64,000 nucleotides of DNA from Schistocerca nitens. Its lineage: Eukaryota; Arthropoda; Insecta; Orthoptera; Acrididae. Below the pieces are notes generated by a model. The model was not told the DNA's origin, did not search any database, and saw only the letters and a program-made list of their open reading frames with translations. Of the stretch, positions 1 to 9,912 are shown one piece after another (the first letter of the stretch is position 1; each line of letters starts with the position of its first letter). The stretch spans positions 533,841,383 to 533,905,382 of the forward strand of contig NC_064621.1 in NCBI RefSeq assembly GCF_023898315.1, in the 5' to 3' direction. The translations under genes were made by a program, and so were the position numbers.

Positions 1-519
1 CTGTAGTAATACCCATCTTAAGCCAGCCGGTGTGGCCAAGCGGTTCTAGGCCCTTCAGTCTGGAACCGTGTGACAGCTACGGTTGCAGGTTTGAATCCTG
101 CCTTGGGCATGGATGTATGTGATGTCCTTAGGTTAGTTAGGTTTAAGTAGTTCTAAGTTCTATGGGACTGATGACCTCAGATGTTAAGTCCCATAGTGCT
201 CAGAGCTATTTGAAGCAATACCCATCTTCAAAAATGGAGATATGCAAACCACCACTAGTGACAGACCTATATCACTCCTTCCCGTCTTCTTAGCAGTATT
301 TGAGGAAGTAGCCTATGATAAAATTATTACTCAGTTATGGACCAGAACTTGTTAACTGCCTTTAATTTGTTTTTCATAAAGAATTCTCCACACACTGCAA
401 ATACAACACTAAACAAACAAAGTGCAAGCAGAGCTAAACAAGAAAAATTATTATCCTGTCAGTATATTATGGGAACTTACCAAAGCCTCTGATAACATGA
501 ATCAAAAAATTATACTTAG
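1..519 (+). pseudogene. LINE alpha, piece 1: RT fragment of a decayed CR1/Jockey-group LINE
   Basis: Forward translation of 1-19 joined to 229-519 gives a degenerate reverse-transcriptase stretch: an IPIFKNGD block, then SDRPISLLPVF (the usual NYRPISLLP fingers motif), then a GNLPKPLITMNQKIIL stretch that corresponds to the DLSKAFDTVNHEIL palm motif. Stops and frameshifts are frequent, so the copy is dead. A SINE interrupts it at 20-216 and a Penelope-like element cuts it at 520. The same protein resumes at 4249, 14722, 15290 and 16462, which identifies this as the oldest layer of the first 16.7 kb. The clade (CR1 versus Jockey) is inferred from motif spacing only. Confidence 0.75.
8..228 (+). 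mobile_element. tRNA-derived SINE (copy 1) with target-site duplication
   Basis: The body at about 20-216 begins with a tRNA-like head. A box-A match (tggccaagcggt, 33-44) and a box-B match (ggtttgaatcc, 88-98) form an internal RNA polymerase III promoter. A non-tRNA body rich in 'ttaggttagttaggttt' follows and ends in agctatttgaag. The 12-bp sequence aatacccatctt flanks it at 8-19 and 217-228 and is a perfect target-site duplication. The interrupted sequence is a LINE RT frame that reads through when the SINE is removed. A second copy of the same family lies at 49648-49843. Confidence 0.93.
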
Positions 520-848
520 TGAGAATCAAACAATGGAAAGTATAGGTTGGAATTTCAACACTGTTATGAAAAGGATAGGTTACTACTCATTGTAAAGATG
601 ACATGTTGAGTTTCAGACAGTCACAACAAAAAGACTGTTGCACATTGAGCTTTCAGCCAAAGCCTTCTTCAGAAATGAAAAAAAAAAACATGCAGTCACT
701 CAAGCAAGCACACCTGATGTGCACATGACTGCAATCTTCTGGCTGCTCCGACCAAAATGCAACTGGAAGCAGCAATCACGAGTGGGACAGGGAAGAGGGT
801 TGGATAGCAGGGTATGAGGAGGGGATGGGGGGGGGGAGGGAGTAATCA

Positions 849-1655
849 TCACTGCTGTACAGAGTGTGCCGGGACTAAGTGGTGGCAGAACAAGACTGCC
901 AGGTGCAGCACTGGGAGGCTGTGGGAGGGGTGGGGGTGGGGAATGAGGAGCTGAGAAGGGGAAAAGTCCGGAAGATGTGCTGACTTAGAGCAGCATACAG
1001 TGAAGGCGAGCAGACTGCATTGGGAGGAGGTGATAGGACAGATGGGGTGGAAACTTGGGTGGAAGGTGTGGGGATGGTGGCTTACTGTAGGTTGAGTCGG
1101 GATGATTTCATGAGTGGAAATATGATGTAAGGATAGCACCTCATAGAAGCTCATGGTGGGAGGGATCCAGATGGCCCAGGTTATGAAGCAGTCATTGAAA
1201 TGAAGCACGTTATGTTCAACTCCATGTTGTGCTACAGGGTGATCCACTTTGATCTTGGCCACCGTTTGGCAGTGGCCATTCATCCTTGTGGACAGCTGTT
1301 TGCTAGATATACCAATATAAAAAGCTGTGCAGTGACTTCAGCACAGCTGGTCTGTGACATGGATTCATTCACAAGTGACCCGGCCTCTGCTGGGATAGGA
1401 TAAGCCTGTGACAGGACTGGAATAGTAAGTGTTGGGTGGGTAGATTTGTCAGGTCTTCCACCAGGGTCTTTCACAGAGATATGACCCCTGTGGCAAGTGG
1501 TTGGGATTGGGAATGACATAGGGATGGACTAGGAAGTTGTGGTGGTTTGGCGGGTTACAGAAAACCACTTTAAGGGCTGTGTGAAGGATCTTGGGTAGGA
1601 TGACCCTCATTTCAGGGCTGGTCATAGATCTATCGGATGAAAGATAATCTATCAT
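849..1655 (-). pseudogene. Inverted GIY-YIG-side coding fragment of Penelope-like element 1
   Basis: On the minus strand, three overlapping open stretches in different frames (1655-1449, 1519-1280, 1283-849) encode the region around the C-terminal endonuclease. A VNPCHxGHIS-like zinc-binding zone comes first, then the AQLFILVYLANSCPQG stretch (the degraded counterpart of CTAFYIGMTTNQLS in the other copies), then MNGHCQTVAKIKVDHPVAQHGVEHN. The frame changes and the lost FYIGMT core show that this is non-functional. It mirrors the plus-strand copy at 1637-4131 and forms the left arm of the element. Confidence 0.7.
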
Positions 1656-2044
1656 CGTGCCCTGAAATGAGGGACATCTTACCTAAGTTCCTTCCCAACC
1701 CTCTTAAAGTGGTGTTCTGTCACCACCCGTCCTCCACAACATCCTATTTCATCCCTAGATCACCCAATCCCAACCCATTGCCACAGGAATCATTGCCCTG
1801 TGGGAGACCCAGGTGCAAGACCTGCCCAATCCACCCACATAGCACTTGCTATTACAATCCTGTCACAGGCTTATTGTACCTCGTCAGAGGTTGGACCACC
1901 TGTGCTAAGAGCTGCTTAAATCATTGCACAGCTTTTTATATTGGTATGACTACCAACCAACTGTCCACAACTGCCAAACTGTGGCCAACAACAAGGTGGA
2001 TCACCATGTGGCACAACGTACAGCTGAACGTTGAGTACCTCTAG
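1637..2044 (+). pseudogene. GIY-YIG endonuclease fragment of Penelope-like element 1 (plus-strand arm)
   Basis: The 135-codon open stretch carries a cysteine cluster (GRPRCKTCPIHPHSTCYY), a linker (CAKSCLNHC) and the endonuclease core TAFYIGMTTNQLS. That core matches the Y-I-G part of the GIY-YIG nuclease fused to RT in Penelope-like retroelements, where it nicks target DNA for primed reverse transcription. A LINE inserted at 2032 breaks the frame, and the downstream part resumes at 3576. The upstream RT domain is absent, so this arm is only a 3' fragment. Confidence 0.75.
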
Positions 2045-2076
2045 CGGTTCTCCCTTCTCTTCCAGTCTCGTATTGT

Positions 2077-3560
2077 TCATGGAAAGAAAGATTGTCGGTA
2101 TACCTCTGTGTGGGCTCTAATCTCTCTGATTTTATCCTCACAGTCTCTTCGCAAGATATACGTAGGAGGGAACAATATACTGCTTGACTCCTCGGTGAAG
2201 GTATGTTTTCGAAACTTCGACAAAAGCCCGTACCGAGCTACTAAGCGTCTCTGCTGCAAAGTCTTCCACTGGAGTTTATCTATCATCTCCGTAATGCTTT
2301 CGCAATTACTAAATGATCCTGTAACAAAGTGCACTGCTGTCCGTTGGATCTTCTCTATCTCTTCTATCAACCCTATCTGGTACGGATCCCACACTGCTGA
2401 GCAATATTCAAGCAGTGGGTGAATAAGTGTACTGTAACCTACTTTCTTTGTTTTCGAATTGCATTTCCTTAGGATTCTTCCATTGAATCTCAGTCTGGCA
2501 TCTGCTTTACCAATGATCAACTTTATATGATCATTCCATTTTAAATCACTCCTAATGCCTACTCCCAGATAATTTATGGAATTAACTGCTTCCACTTGCT
2601 GACCTGCTATAGTGTAACTAAATGATAAAGGATCTTTCTTTCTATGTATTCAAAGCACGTTACACTTGTCTATATTGAGATTTAATTGCCATTCCCTATA
2701 CCATGTGTCAGTTTGTTGCAGATCCTCCTGCATTTCACTACAATTTTCCATTCCAGAATGAGATTTTCACTCTGCAGCGGAGTGTGCGCTGATATGAAAC
2801 TTCCTGGCAGATTAAAACTGTGTGCCGGACGAAGACTCAAACTCGGGACTTTTGCCTTTCACGGACAAGTGCCTGCGAAAGGCAAAAGTCCCAAGTTCAA
2901 GTCTCTGTGAGGACGGCGTGTGAGTTGTGCTTGGGTAGCTCAGATGGTAGAGCACTTGCCCGTGAAAGCAAAGGTCCCGAGTTGGAGTCTCGGTCCAGCA
3001 CACAGTTTTAATCTGCCAGGAAGTTTCAATTTTCCATTGTTACAACCTCTCGATATACTACAGCATCATCTGCAAAAAGCCTCAGTGAACTTCTGATGTT
3101 ATCCACAAGGTCATTTATGTATATTGTGAATAGTAATGGTCTTACGACACTCCCCTGCTGCACACGCAAAATCACTCTTACTTCGAAAGACTTCTCTCCA
3201 TTGAGAATGATATGCTGCGTTCTGTTATCTAGGAACTCTTCAATCCAATCACACAATTGGTCTGATAGTCCATACGCTCTTACTTTGTTCATTAAATGAC
3301 TGTGGGGAACTGTATCAAGTGCCCTGCGGAAGTCAAGAAACATGACATCTACCTGGGAACCCCTGTCTATGGCCCTCTGAGTCTCGTGAACGAATAGCAC
3401 AAGCTGGGTTTCACATGATCGTCTTTTTCGAAACCCATGCTGATTCCTACAGAGTAAATTTCTAGTCTCCAGAAAAGTCATTATACTCAAACATAATGCG
3501 TATTCCAAAATTCTACAACTCCGCCACACACCGTCAGGTGGCTTGCGGAGTATGGATGTA
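2077..3560 (-). pseudogene. RT domain of LINE beta, copy 1 (interrupted)
   Basis: The minus strand encodes an RT in two parts. The N-terminal part (3560-3039) has the LEYALCLSIMTFLETRNLL stretch, the NQHGFRKRRSCETQL motif, a degraded DVMFLDFRRALDTVPH palm motif, VRVILRVQQGSVV (normally GVPQGS) and the catalytic LFADDAVVYR. The C-terminal thumb part (2595-2077) has NSINYLGVGIRSDLKWNDHI and LLEYCSAVWDP. The fold-back insertion at 2753-3026 separates them. The catalytic FADD is kept, but the copy lacks the endonuclease and has frame breaks. Confidence 0.8.
2741..3038. mobile_element. Fold-back element with tRNA-like arm, duplicated target site
   Basis: The 12-bp caattttccatt is repeated at 2741-2752 and 3027-3038. 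Between them, 2797-2872 and 2953-3026 are inverted repeats of about 75 bp (gaaacttcctggcag ... and its complement). The right arm (about 2930-3000) reads as a tRNA-like sequence. It has a strong A box (tagctcagatggtagagca, 2936-2954) and a B-box-like segment (gagttggagtctcgg), and the left arm carries the complement of the same tRNA-like unit. About 44 bp at the left end (ccagaatgagattttcac ...) has no partner on the right, so the element is asymmetric or truncated. I recall this as a common locust repeat but cannot name the family. Confidence 0.8.
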
Positions 3561-3575
3561 GATGTAGATGAACGT

Positions 3576-4248
3576 AACATGCTTTATTTCAGATGTTTCT
3601 TCACAACCCAGGCCATCTGGATCCTCCCCTCCACCACGAGCCTTTCTGAACTTAATAAATGGGAGTTATCTTTACAGCACATTCTCTGCTCCTGAAATCA
3701 CCCTGGCATTATCTTATGGTAACCTACTGCCTGTACACTCTCCACCCAATAGTTTCCGCTGCTCTGTCCTATTGCCCCCTCTAAATTCACATTCCCTCAC
3801 CCTCGTTGTGCACTGCTGCCTGCCAATGCAGCTACCTGTCTTTCCCTTACTCTGCTCCTTTCCTTTTCTGGTCCCTGTCCCCCCCCCCCCCCTCCCCTTC
3901 CCCCTGTACCTGGCAGCCTTGTTCTGCCACTATCTAGCCCTGCCCACTCTGTCCAGCAGTGCTTATTTCTGTCCCTCACCTGTACCCTGCTGTACCTCCC
4001 CCTTCCGCACCCTAATCCTGATTGCTGCTTCCAGTCAACCTGACACAACTGCATTCTGGCCAGAGCAGCTGGAAGGTTGCAGTCACGTGTGTCTGAGGTG
4101 TGCCTGCTTGTGTGACTGTGTCTGTATTTAACTTCCTGAAGAAGGTTTTGGCCAAAAGCTCAAGGTGTGACAGTTGTTTTGTTCTGCCTATCTGTAGCTC
4201 AACATGTCATCTTTACAGTGAGTAGCAGTCTGTCCTTTTCATATATTG
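3576..4248 (+). pseudogene. 3' part of Penelope-like element 1, including its terminus
   Basis: Frame resumes at 3576 after the LINE insertion with SSQPRPSGSSPPPRAFLN, equivalent to SLPEPSGSFPPSPAFLN in the copy at 36.4-36.9 kb. This fixes it as the region downstream of the nuclease core. It passes through a C-rich stretch (C13 near 3881) and a pyrimidine-rich 3' region. It ends in the inverted terminus at 4135-4241 (cttcctgaagaaggtt ... tcatctttacagtgagtag). No function remains. Confidence 0.65.
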
Positions 4249-4516
4249 TTATACTTAGAAAACTAAAGTGTTTTGTCATAAATGGAAACTGTCTCACCTG
4301 GTTGGTATCTTAGCTCCGTAACAGACAGCAGAAGATCTCATTAACAGACTGGATGGAGGAACATAATGTGTGGAGTGCCAGAGGAGTCATTATAGGCCAA
4401 TTCTTGTTTCTCACCTGCATAAATGACCTTACAATGACTTTAAAGGGCAATTAAAAATGTAATGTTTCTGAAGACACAAACATACTAATCAAGAGTATAA
4501 ATTCAGCCATAGCAGA
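4249..4516 (+). pseudogene. LINE alpha, piece 2: RT palm fragment
   Basis: After the Penelope-like insertion the decayed LINE continues. The translation shows CGVPEESL (for GVPQGSIL), then LFLTCINDL-like and a VMFLKTQTY stretch standing in for the FADDTNI catalytic region, then NSAIA. The gypsy element cuts it at 4517, and the sequence resumes at 14722 with DTAQIITA. This is direct evidence for the order of insertions. Confidence 0.7.
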
Positions 4517-5301
4517 TTTAATATTTCTAAAATTTAAAACCTCTCTCACACCGGCCTGATTTAGCTTCACTGATCAGGATAGTAAAAACATGCGTATATT
4601 AAGGGAATTTTCATTGACAAAGCAGGCTTATCACATTCACACCGTTCAATACTGTTCTATCCTGATTAAATTAAGCTTAACTTAAATTCCATAAGGCAGT
4701 GAAGCAATTTCGAAGTCTCGGTGCGACGAAAATTGTCAGTCGATCTCCTGGAAACATTTGTAATAATTATTAACTTTCGGTGATCACATGGGGAAGACCG
4801 GAGATCTGCTGGTAAGACCGTGTTAGCCCATTTATTTGAAGTAACTGGATATCTTGAGCATACAAAACGGCAGGTTCGTCCAGTGTAAATCAGACGTTCC
4901 CCACTGATCCCGTGCAACACAGCGTAGTAAGCAGACACTGTCAATAATAATAATCCGTTAAATAATACGCGAACACACTTACTTTAGTTTAGTTCATGTA
5001 TTAAATTCCTTCTCATACAGAATCTCATCAAGATGGCGACTAGCTCAACAATACATACATATACATCCTCCTTTCACGACTAATCGGCAAGAAGTCCCTA
5101 TTCTTTTCATAAGAGAAAACATAGATAGCAGAGAAGCTATTCCATGGAGTAAATGGACGCTCCAAGGAATAATTGGGCTTGAAACTACTTTGCATTGATA
5201 ATCGGTAAGATAAGAAGAGATATTTCGAGATATGTACTGAGTTATATAATTTATAAAATTTCTGAAAATATCGCGGAGAGACCGCTGCAAGAGACATTAC
5301 A
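4517..5301 (-). repeat. 3' LTR of gypsy element 1
   Basis: 785-bp direct repeat of 13937-14721. On the element's coding strand it begins TGTAATGTC and ends ATATTAAA, so the 3' end lacks the canonical CA. Three differences from the other LTR were counted by eye (near 4593, 4643 and 5245). A possible AATAAA signal on the minus strand lies at 4831-4836. Confidence 0.93.
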
Positions 5302-5314
5302 TCGCCCCTCGCAG
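5302..5314 (-). other. Polypurine tract of gypsy element 1
   Basis: On the minus strand the sequence just before the 3' LTR reads gcgaggggcga. This is a purine run in the correct place to prime plus-strand DNA synthesis. Confidence 0.6.
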
Positions 5315-6600
5315 CGAGCAAAGTTGATATGTATCCACTTTGCGAGCTAACTATTGGCTTAGCTAACTCGTTAGAATTTTGTGGAACATACGTTCGTATA
5401 AATTTTAAGAAATTAGTAAGAATTTTTTTTGATTACAAGAATTGAAAGAGATTTGTTATCTTCGTTACCTAGATACCTAGTTGTTGCTTTCATGTGTACT
5501 GGGGCATACCCGCATCCCACGTACACAACCAGGGAAGATGGACTTATATAGTTGTTAATCAGGTCTACCTATTCAGGAACTGGCCTTCACAGGGAAACCC
5601 CGGAAAACCTGGAGGCTTAGACCCCAACTAGGTATCACAGATGATAGGAAAGACAGAATAATTTAGAAATTTGAGAGATATTCTAGAATTCATAGGAAAG
5701 ATAAAATCTGCCTCATAGCCAAAAAAAAAAAAAATCTTTACACATGCAAATTTTTTACAATCTTCTGAAAATTTTTCTTCATCGATGTCTTGCTGAACTG
5801 CGGTGAAACTGATCGAACAGGAACATGGGACACGGCACGGAGGACAGGCGTTGCATTGGCGTACCGGACAAGAGACGTAACGGATTTGAGAGACCAGAAG
5901 GAACCTCAGGAACAGGTACTCAGGATTGTGGCATGAAACAATCGAAATTCGTCTAAGGAATGGTGAACTATTAAAGATTCCTGGAAGAGAAGGGTTAGAC
6001 GAATTTCTCCAGATTCATTTTTGAACTCAAATATGGACCTGATCCATCCAATCTTCCATCTGAGGAATGGGAAAATCCATTCGTCTTATATTTTCCACAC
6101 CTAGGTGTCTTAATCAATACTGTAGTTGCACAATATCACAACTCCAGATCGGAAAACAATTTTGAAAACATGGATAATTTCATCCATCTTCTTGAGTAAG
6201 CCGAAAGGTTCTAATCCTGGTTTTAATTATTTATTTATTTAATTTGTTTTTTCGTTGGCTTTTCCAGGTGGAAGTAGATCTGAATCTTTCCTAATTTGGT
6301 TTCAAGTACGAATTTGGATAGCATGTCAGAATGTTAAAAACTTTATTATTTGATACAATTTCCAAAAAAATTATATCTTACTCATACATGATTAAAATGA
6401 AATTTTGCTGAAAGAGAACGTTTAATTAAGTCTTGCTGCATGATCTCTCCAGCTGAAATTAATTTTTCTCTTTTATACTCCAATTGCCACATTTTCTCAT
6501 GAGCATATATGAATGCAATATAACAATAAACAAATCCAACTGGAAAATGACACATTATTACAAATTCAATGAAGAACTTTCTTATTAACTCTAATTTTAT
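5315..6600 (-). other. Non-coding 3' region of gypsy element 1
   Basis: This stretch of about 1.3 kb between the integrase side and the 3' LTR has no open frame that I can assign. A 74-codon stretch at 6382-6606 (minus) is hydrophobic at the start (KFFIEFVIMCHFPVGFVYCYIAFIY), but it is short and lacks an envelope context. An A-rich run lies near 5721. I do not recognise an env gene. Confidence 0.4.
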
Positions 6601-6630
6601 AAACACACACTGTTGTTGTTGTTGTGGTCT

Positions 6631-9060
6631 TCAGTCCTGAGACTGGTTTGATGCAGCTCTCCATGCTACTCTATCCTGTGCAAGCTTCTTCATCTCCCAG
6701 TACCTACTGCAACCTACATCCTTCTGAATCTGCTTAGTGTATTGATCTCTTGGTCTCCCTCTACGATTTTTACCCTCCACGCTGCCCTCCAATGCTAAAT
6801 TTGTGATCCCTTGATGCCTCAAAACATGTCCTACCAACCGATCCCTTCTTTTAGTCAAGTTGTGCCACAAACTTCTCTTCTCCCCAATCCTATTCAATAC
6901 CTCCTCATTAGTTACGTGATCTACCCACCTTATCTTCAGCATTCTTCTGTAGCACCACATTTCGAAAGCTTCTATTCTCTTCTTGTCCAAACTAGTTATC
7001 GTCCATGTCTCACTTCCATACATGGCTACACTCCATACAAATACTTTCAGAAACGACTTCCTGACACCTAAATCTATACTCGATGTTAACAAATTTCTCT
7101 TCTTGAGAAACGCTTTCCTTGCCATTGCCAGTCTACATTTTATATCCTCTCTACTTCGACCATCATCGGTTATTTTACTCCCTAAATAGCAAAACTCCTT
7201 TACTACTTTAAGTGTCTCATTTCCTAATCTAATTCCCTCAGCATCACCTGACTTAATTTGACTACATTCCATTATCCTCGTTTTGCTTTTGTTGATGTTC
7301 ATCTTATATCCTCCTTTCAAGACATTGTCCATTCCGTTCAACTGCTCTTCCAAGTCCTTTGCTGTCTCTGACAGAATTACAATGTCATCGGCGAACCTCA
7401 AAGTTTTTACTTCTTCTCCATGAATTTTAATACCTACTCCGAACTTTTCTTTTGTTTCCTTTACTGCTTGCTCAATATACAGATTGAATAACATCGGGGA
7501 GAGGCTACAACCCTGTCTCACTCCTTTCCCAACCACTGCTTCCCTTTCATGCCCCTCGACTCTTATAACTGCCATCTGGTTTCTGTACAAATTGTAAATA
7601 GCCTTTCGCTCCCTGTATTTTACCCCTGCCACCTTCAGAATTTGAAAGAGAGTATTCCAGTCAACATTGTCAAAAGCTTTCTCTAAGTCTACAAATGCTA
7701 GAAACGTAGGTTTGCCTTTTCTTAATCTTTCTTCCAAGATAAGTCGTAAGGTCAGTATTGCCTCACGTGTTCCAACATTTCTATGGAATCCAAACTGATC
7801 TTCCCCGAGGTCGGCTTCTACCAGTTTTTCCATTCGTCTGTAAAGAATTCGCGTTAGTATTTTGCAGCTGTGACTTATTAAACTGATAGTTCGGTAATTT
7901 TCACATCTGTCAACACCTGCTTTCTTTGGGATTGGAATTATTATATTCTTCTTGAAGTCTGAGGGTATTTCACCTGTCTCATACATCGTGCTCACTAGAT
8001 GGTAGAGTTTTGTCATGACTGGCTCTCCCGAGGCCATCAGTAGTTCTAGTGGAATGTTGTCTACTCCCGGGGCCTTGTTTCGACTCAGGTCTTTCAGTGC
8101 TCTGTCAAACTCTTCACGCAGTATCTTATCTCCCATTTCGTCTTCATCTACATCCTCTTCCATTTCCATAATATTGTCCTCGAGTACATCTCCCTTGTAT
8201 AAACCCTCTATATACTCCTTCCACCTTTCTGCCTTCCCTTCTTTGCTTAGAACTGGGTTTCCATCTGAGCTCTTGATATTCATACAAGTGGTTTTCTTCT
8301 CTCCAAAGGTCTCTTTAATTTTCCTGTAGGCAGTATCTATCTTACCCCTAGTGAGACAAGCCTCTACATCCTTACATTTGTCCTCTAGCCATCCCTGCTT
8401 AGCCATTTTGCACTTCCTGTCGATTTCATTTTTGAGACGTTTGTATTCCTTTTTGCCTGCTTCATTTACTGCATTTTTATATTTTCTCCTTTCATCAATT
8501 AAATTCAATATTTCTTCTGTTACCCAACGATTTCTATTAGCCCTCGTCTTTTTACCTACTTGATCGTCTGCTGCCTTCACCACTTCATCCCTCAGAGCTA
8601 CCCATTCTTCTTCTACTGTATTTCTTTCCCCCATTCCTGTCAATTGTCCCCTTATGCTCTCCCTGAAACTCTCTACAACCTCTGGTTCTTTCAGTTTATC
8701 CAGGTCCCATCTCCTTAAATTCCCACCTTTTTGCAGTTTCTTCAGTTTCAATCTGCAGTTCATAACCAATAGATTGTGGTCAGAATCCACATCTGCCCCA
8801 GGAAATGTCTTACAATTTAAAACCTGGTTCCTAAACCTCTGTCTTACCATTATATAATCTATCTGAAACCTGTCAGTATCTCCTGGCTTCTTCCATGTAT
8901 ACAGCCTCCTTTCATGATTCTTGAACCAAGTGTTAGCTATGATTAAGTTATGCTCTGTGCAAAATTCTACAAGGCGGCTTCCTCTTTCATTCCTTCCCCC
9001 CAATCCATATTCACCTACTATGTTTCCTTCTCTCCCTTTTCCTACTGACGAATTCGTCAC
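6631..9060 (-). pseudogene. RTE LINE endonuclease C-terminus plus reverse transcriptase (809 codons)
   Basis: The frame contains the C-terminal part of the AP endonuclease: TWFKNHERRLYTW, then DRFQIDYI and the catalytic SDH at residues 93-95. A basic linker follows, then RT with IPKKAGVDRCENYR (about 376-390), AFVDLEKAFD (about 455-464, first catalytic Asp near 458), GVRQGCSLSP (about 513) and the catalytic FADD (556-559). The C-terminal region has MYGSETWT and an arginine-rich end. Together these nick target DNA and copy the RNA by target-primed reverse transcription. The N-terminal endonuclease lies in another frame upstream (9418-9061), because about two bases are missing after the MGD codons near 9056. 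Confidence 0.9.
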
Positions 9061-9430
9061 CCATGACTATTAAATTTTCGTCTCCCTTCACTACCTGAAT
9101 AATTTCTTTTATCTCGTCTTACATTTCATCTATTTCTTCATCATCTGCAGAGCTAGTTGGCATATAAACTTGTACTACTGTAGTAGGCATGGGCTTTGTG
9201 TCTATCTTGGCCACAATAATGCGTTCACTATGCTGTTTGTAGTAGCTAACCCGCACTCCTATTTTTTTATTCATTATTAAACCTACTCCTGCATTACCCC
9301 TATTTGATTTTGTATTTATAACCCTGTAATCACCTGACCAAAAGTCTTGTTCCTCCTGCCACCGAACTTCACTAATTCCCACTATATCTAACTTTAACCT
9401 ATCCATTTCCCTTTTCAAATTTTCTAACCT
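9061..9430 (-). pseudogene. RTE LINE endonuclease N-terminus, frame-shifted from RT
   Basis: Minus-strand translation gives DIVGISEVRWQ, the catalytic-Glu motif of AP-type endonucleases, then YRVINTKSNRGNAGVGLI and VVQVYMPTS. A TAA stop falls near 9117-9119 (EEIDEM then stop). The frame continues to VMGD, then is lost by a small deletion before NSSVGKG. Apart from these two lesions the endonuclease is recognisable from end to end. Confidence 0.85.
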
Positions 9431-9912
9431 ACCTGCCCGATTAAGTGATCTGACATTCTACGCTCCGATCCATAGAACGCCAGTTTTCTTTCTCCTGATA
9501 ACGACGTCCTCTTGAGTAGTCCCCGCCCGGAGATCCGAATGGGGGACTATTTTACCTCCGGAATATTTTACCCAAGAGGACGCCATCATCATTTAATCAT
9601 ACAGTAGAGCTGCATGTCCTCGGGAAAAATTACGGCTGTAGTTTCCCCTTGCTTTCAGCCGTTCGCAGTACCAGCACAGCAAGGCCGTTTTGGTTAATGT
9701 TACAAGGCCAGATCAGTCAATCATCCAGACTGTTGCCCCTGCAACTACTGAAAAGGCTGCTGCCCCTCTTCAGGAACCACATGTTTGTCTGGCCTCTCAA
9801 CAGATACCCCTCCGTTGTGGTTGCACCTACGGTACGGCCATCTGTATCGCTGAGGCACGCAAGCCTCCCCACCAACGGCAAGGTCCATGGTTCATGGGGG
9901 GAAACACACACT

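Larger units (their letters stand above)
2025..3575 (+). mobile_element. Twin-primed (5'-inverted) LINE beta copy with target-site duplication
   Basis: The 7-bp tgaacgt occurs at 2025-2031 and 3569-3575 and flanks 2032-3568. The RT body (2032 to about 3520) reads on the minus strand. The 3' tail (about 3521-3568, ctccgccacacaccg ... gatgtagatgtagatg) lies in the opposite sense at the other end. In the related copy at 29.26-31.5 kb, the tail (catccacacc ... ctccgctagcc) sits directly next to the 3' end of the RT body on the same strand. This copy is therefore a 5'-part inversion, the usual product of twin priming. A fold-back element is inserted at 2753-3026. Confidence 0.87.
510..4258 (+). 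mobile_element. Penelope-like element 1, inverted-halves copy without RT
   Basis: The element body is 520-4248, bounded by a perfect 10-bp duplication ttatacttag (510-519 and 4249-4258). Its termini form an imperfect inverted repeat of over 100 bp (about 566-675 against 4135-4241) with the aaagcctt/cttcag block typical of the family in this window. From 849 to about 1650 the minus strand encodes the 3' half of the element (GIY-YIG-side coding). From about 1637 the same half is repeated on the plus strand, giving a palindromic layout with its centre near 1640. No RT core is present. A twin-primed LINE (2032-3568) interrupts the plus-strand half. Confidence 0.85.
6601..9912 (-). mobile_element. 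Near full-length RTE-type LINE (gamma 1) in gypsy 1
   Basis: The body at 6612-9901 is flanked by an 11-bp duplication aaacacacact (6601-6611 and 9902-9912). On the minus strand it starts with a GC-rich 5' UTR (9901 to about 9420). It then encodes an AP-type endonuclease plus RT and ends in a (GTT)n/(TTG)n simple-repeat tail (6611-6625), a hallmark of RTE-type elements. A truncated sister copy sits at 54041-54759. The RT frame is open over 800 codons with one upstream stop and one frameshift, so decay is slight. Confidence 0.93.

Noticed and set aside
20..120. tRNA gene candidate at a SINE head
   Set aside because: Flanked by a 12-bp target duplication and followed by a repeat body; a second copy exists at 49.65 kb.
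2930..3000. tRNA gene candidate (strong A box, clover-leaf-like)
   Set aside because: It is one arm of an inverted repeat inside a mobile element, the anticodon loop lacks a U33-like base, and the B box is degraded.
3568..4131. 187-codon ORF as a proline-rich host protein
   Set aside because: It is the frame-resumed 3' part of a Penelope-like element, recognised by alignment to the other copies.
6382..6606. Envelope-like hydrophobic ORF in gypsy 1
   Set aside because: Only 74 codons, no signal peptide plus cleavage plus fusion layout, and no matching upstream part.
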